Positions 5,720-5,994 of a DNA stretch of 5,994 bases are shown in pieces. The DNA comes from JANPPS01 sp043758105. GTDB taxonomy: Bacteria > Pseudomonadota > Alphaproteobacteria > Acetobacterales > Acetobacteraceae. The stretch's first letter is position 1. Each line of letters starts with the position of its first letter. The position numbers and the translations under genes are program-made. The stretch is from NCBI GenBank assembly GCA_043758105.1, contig JAYVOF010000054.1, positions 1-5,994 on the forward strand, written 5' to 3'. The notes under the pieces were generated by a model. The model was not told the DNA's origin. It worked only from the letters and a program-made list of their open reading frames with translations, and ran no database searches.

Positions 5720-5749
5720 TTGCCGTGTGTGGCGTGCCGGGTCTATATG
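5720..5749 (+). promoter_or_regulatory. Candidate sigma-70-type promoter for tRNA-Ala
   Basis: TTGCCG (5720-5725) as a -35 box is followed, after a 17-bp spacer, by CTATAT (5743-5748), or after 18 bp by TATATG. The pair lies about 45 bp before the tRNA 5' end, leaving a short leader. CTATAT is a common -10 form in alphaproteobacterial stable-RNA promoters. Transcription is inferred from motif and place. Confidence 0.5.
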
Positions 5750-5793
5750 CGCCCCTTCGCCAGTCCGGGCAGCTTTCGCCTGGGTCAAAGTGC

Positions 5794-5869
<76 letters not shown>

Positions 5870-5970
5870 CGCTGGGGATCCTGCACGATGAAATGCAAAC
5901 CACTACTGAGTCGTAAACCATGGTCCACAGGATTCAAATACCTGATTGATTTCGTGAGCTTTCCGGTATG
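5870..5970. other. Gene-free stretch after the tRNA
   Basis: No credible coding region, terminator or RNA is visible here. The stretch is less GC-rich than the genes before it and holds GANTC sites at 5908-5912 and 5931-5935. No copy of the tRNA 3' end (a sign of an integrated element) is seen before the window ends. Confidence 0.5.
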
Positions 5971-5994
5971 CTGCCGATTCGTGCGAATCGGCAG
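5971..5994. repeat. Perfect 11-bp-arm palindrome at the window edge
   Basis: CTGCCGATTCG (5971-5981) and CGAATCGGCAG (5984-5994) are exact reverse complements around a central TG, so the RNA could fold into a 10-bp stem with a GTGC tetraloop. It could be the stem of an intrinsic terminator whose T-run lies outside, an operator, or an element end. The repeat may continue beyond the window, so its full size is unknown. Confidence 0.7.

Noticed and set aside
5765..5783. Hairpin CCGGGC/GCCTGG before the tRNA as a scoB terminator
   Set aside because: Six base pairs including one G-U, a 7-nt loop and no T-run; it also lies downstream of the likely tRNA promoter.

Overview
The window looks like chromosomal DNA of a GC-rich alphaproteobacterium. 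The main evidence is the gene order: uroporphyrinogen decarboxylase (hemE) diverges from a DUF299/PPDK-regulatory gene followed by a maf gene. In Caulobacter crescentus and Rickettsia the space between hemE and the DUF299 gene is the chromosome replication origin. A ferrochelatase with clustered C-terminal cysteines and a perfect CtrA-type TTAA-N7-TTAA site fit the same group. The genus cannot be named from the sequence alone.

Left arm (1-2591, all minus strand): hemE, then hemH (ferrochelatase) 30 bp downstream, then a HAD-superfamily hydrolase whose GTG start overlaps the hemH stop by 4 bp and which runs off the left edge. This reads as one operon for two late haem-synthesis steps plus a small-molecule phosphatase.

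Centre (2592-2879): a gene-free 288-bp gap between diverging genes. Next to hemE it holds an AT-rich tract with the CtrA-like site. In the middle are a 10-bp inverted repeat made of DnaA-box-like TGTCCACAG sequences and a TACCCCGT direct repeat. At the right edge lie TTGTCCCCG and two abutting TTATCC boxes, the last ending 5 bp before the next start codon. I read this as a candidate oriC. It is the most interesting part of the window, though it matches a known type of origin rather than a wholly new system.

Right arm (2880-5994, all plus strand): the PPDK/PEP-synthase regulatory protein overlaps maf by 4 bp (ATGA). Next come the two subunits of a succinyl-CoA:3-ketoacid CoA-transferase (scoA, scoB), which joins ketone-body/acetoacetate metabolism to the TCA cycle, and then a complete tRNA-Ala(GGC) with its own probable promoter. 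The last 125 bases hold no gene that I can support. They contain four GANTC sites within about 80 bp and end in a perfect 11-bp-arm palindrome exactly at the window edge. Genes on both sides are transcribed away from the central gap, as expected for highly expressed genes flanking an origin. The scoAB pair directly after maf departs from the aroE-coaE-dnaQ order I recall from related genomes.
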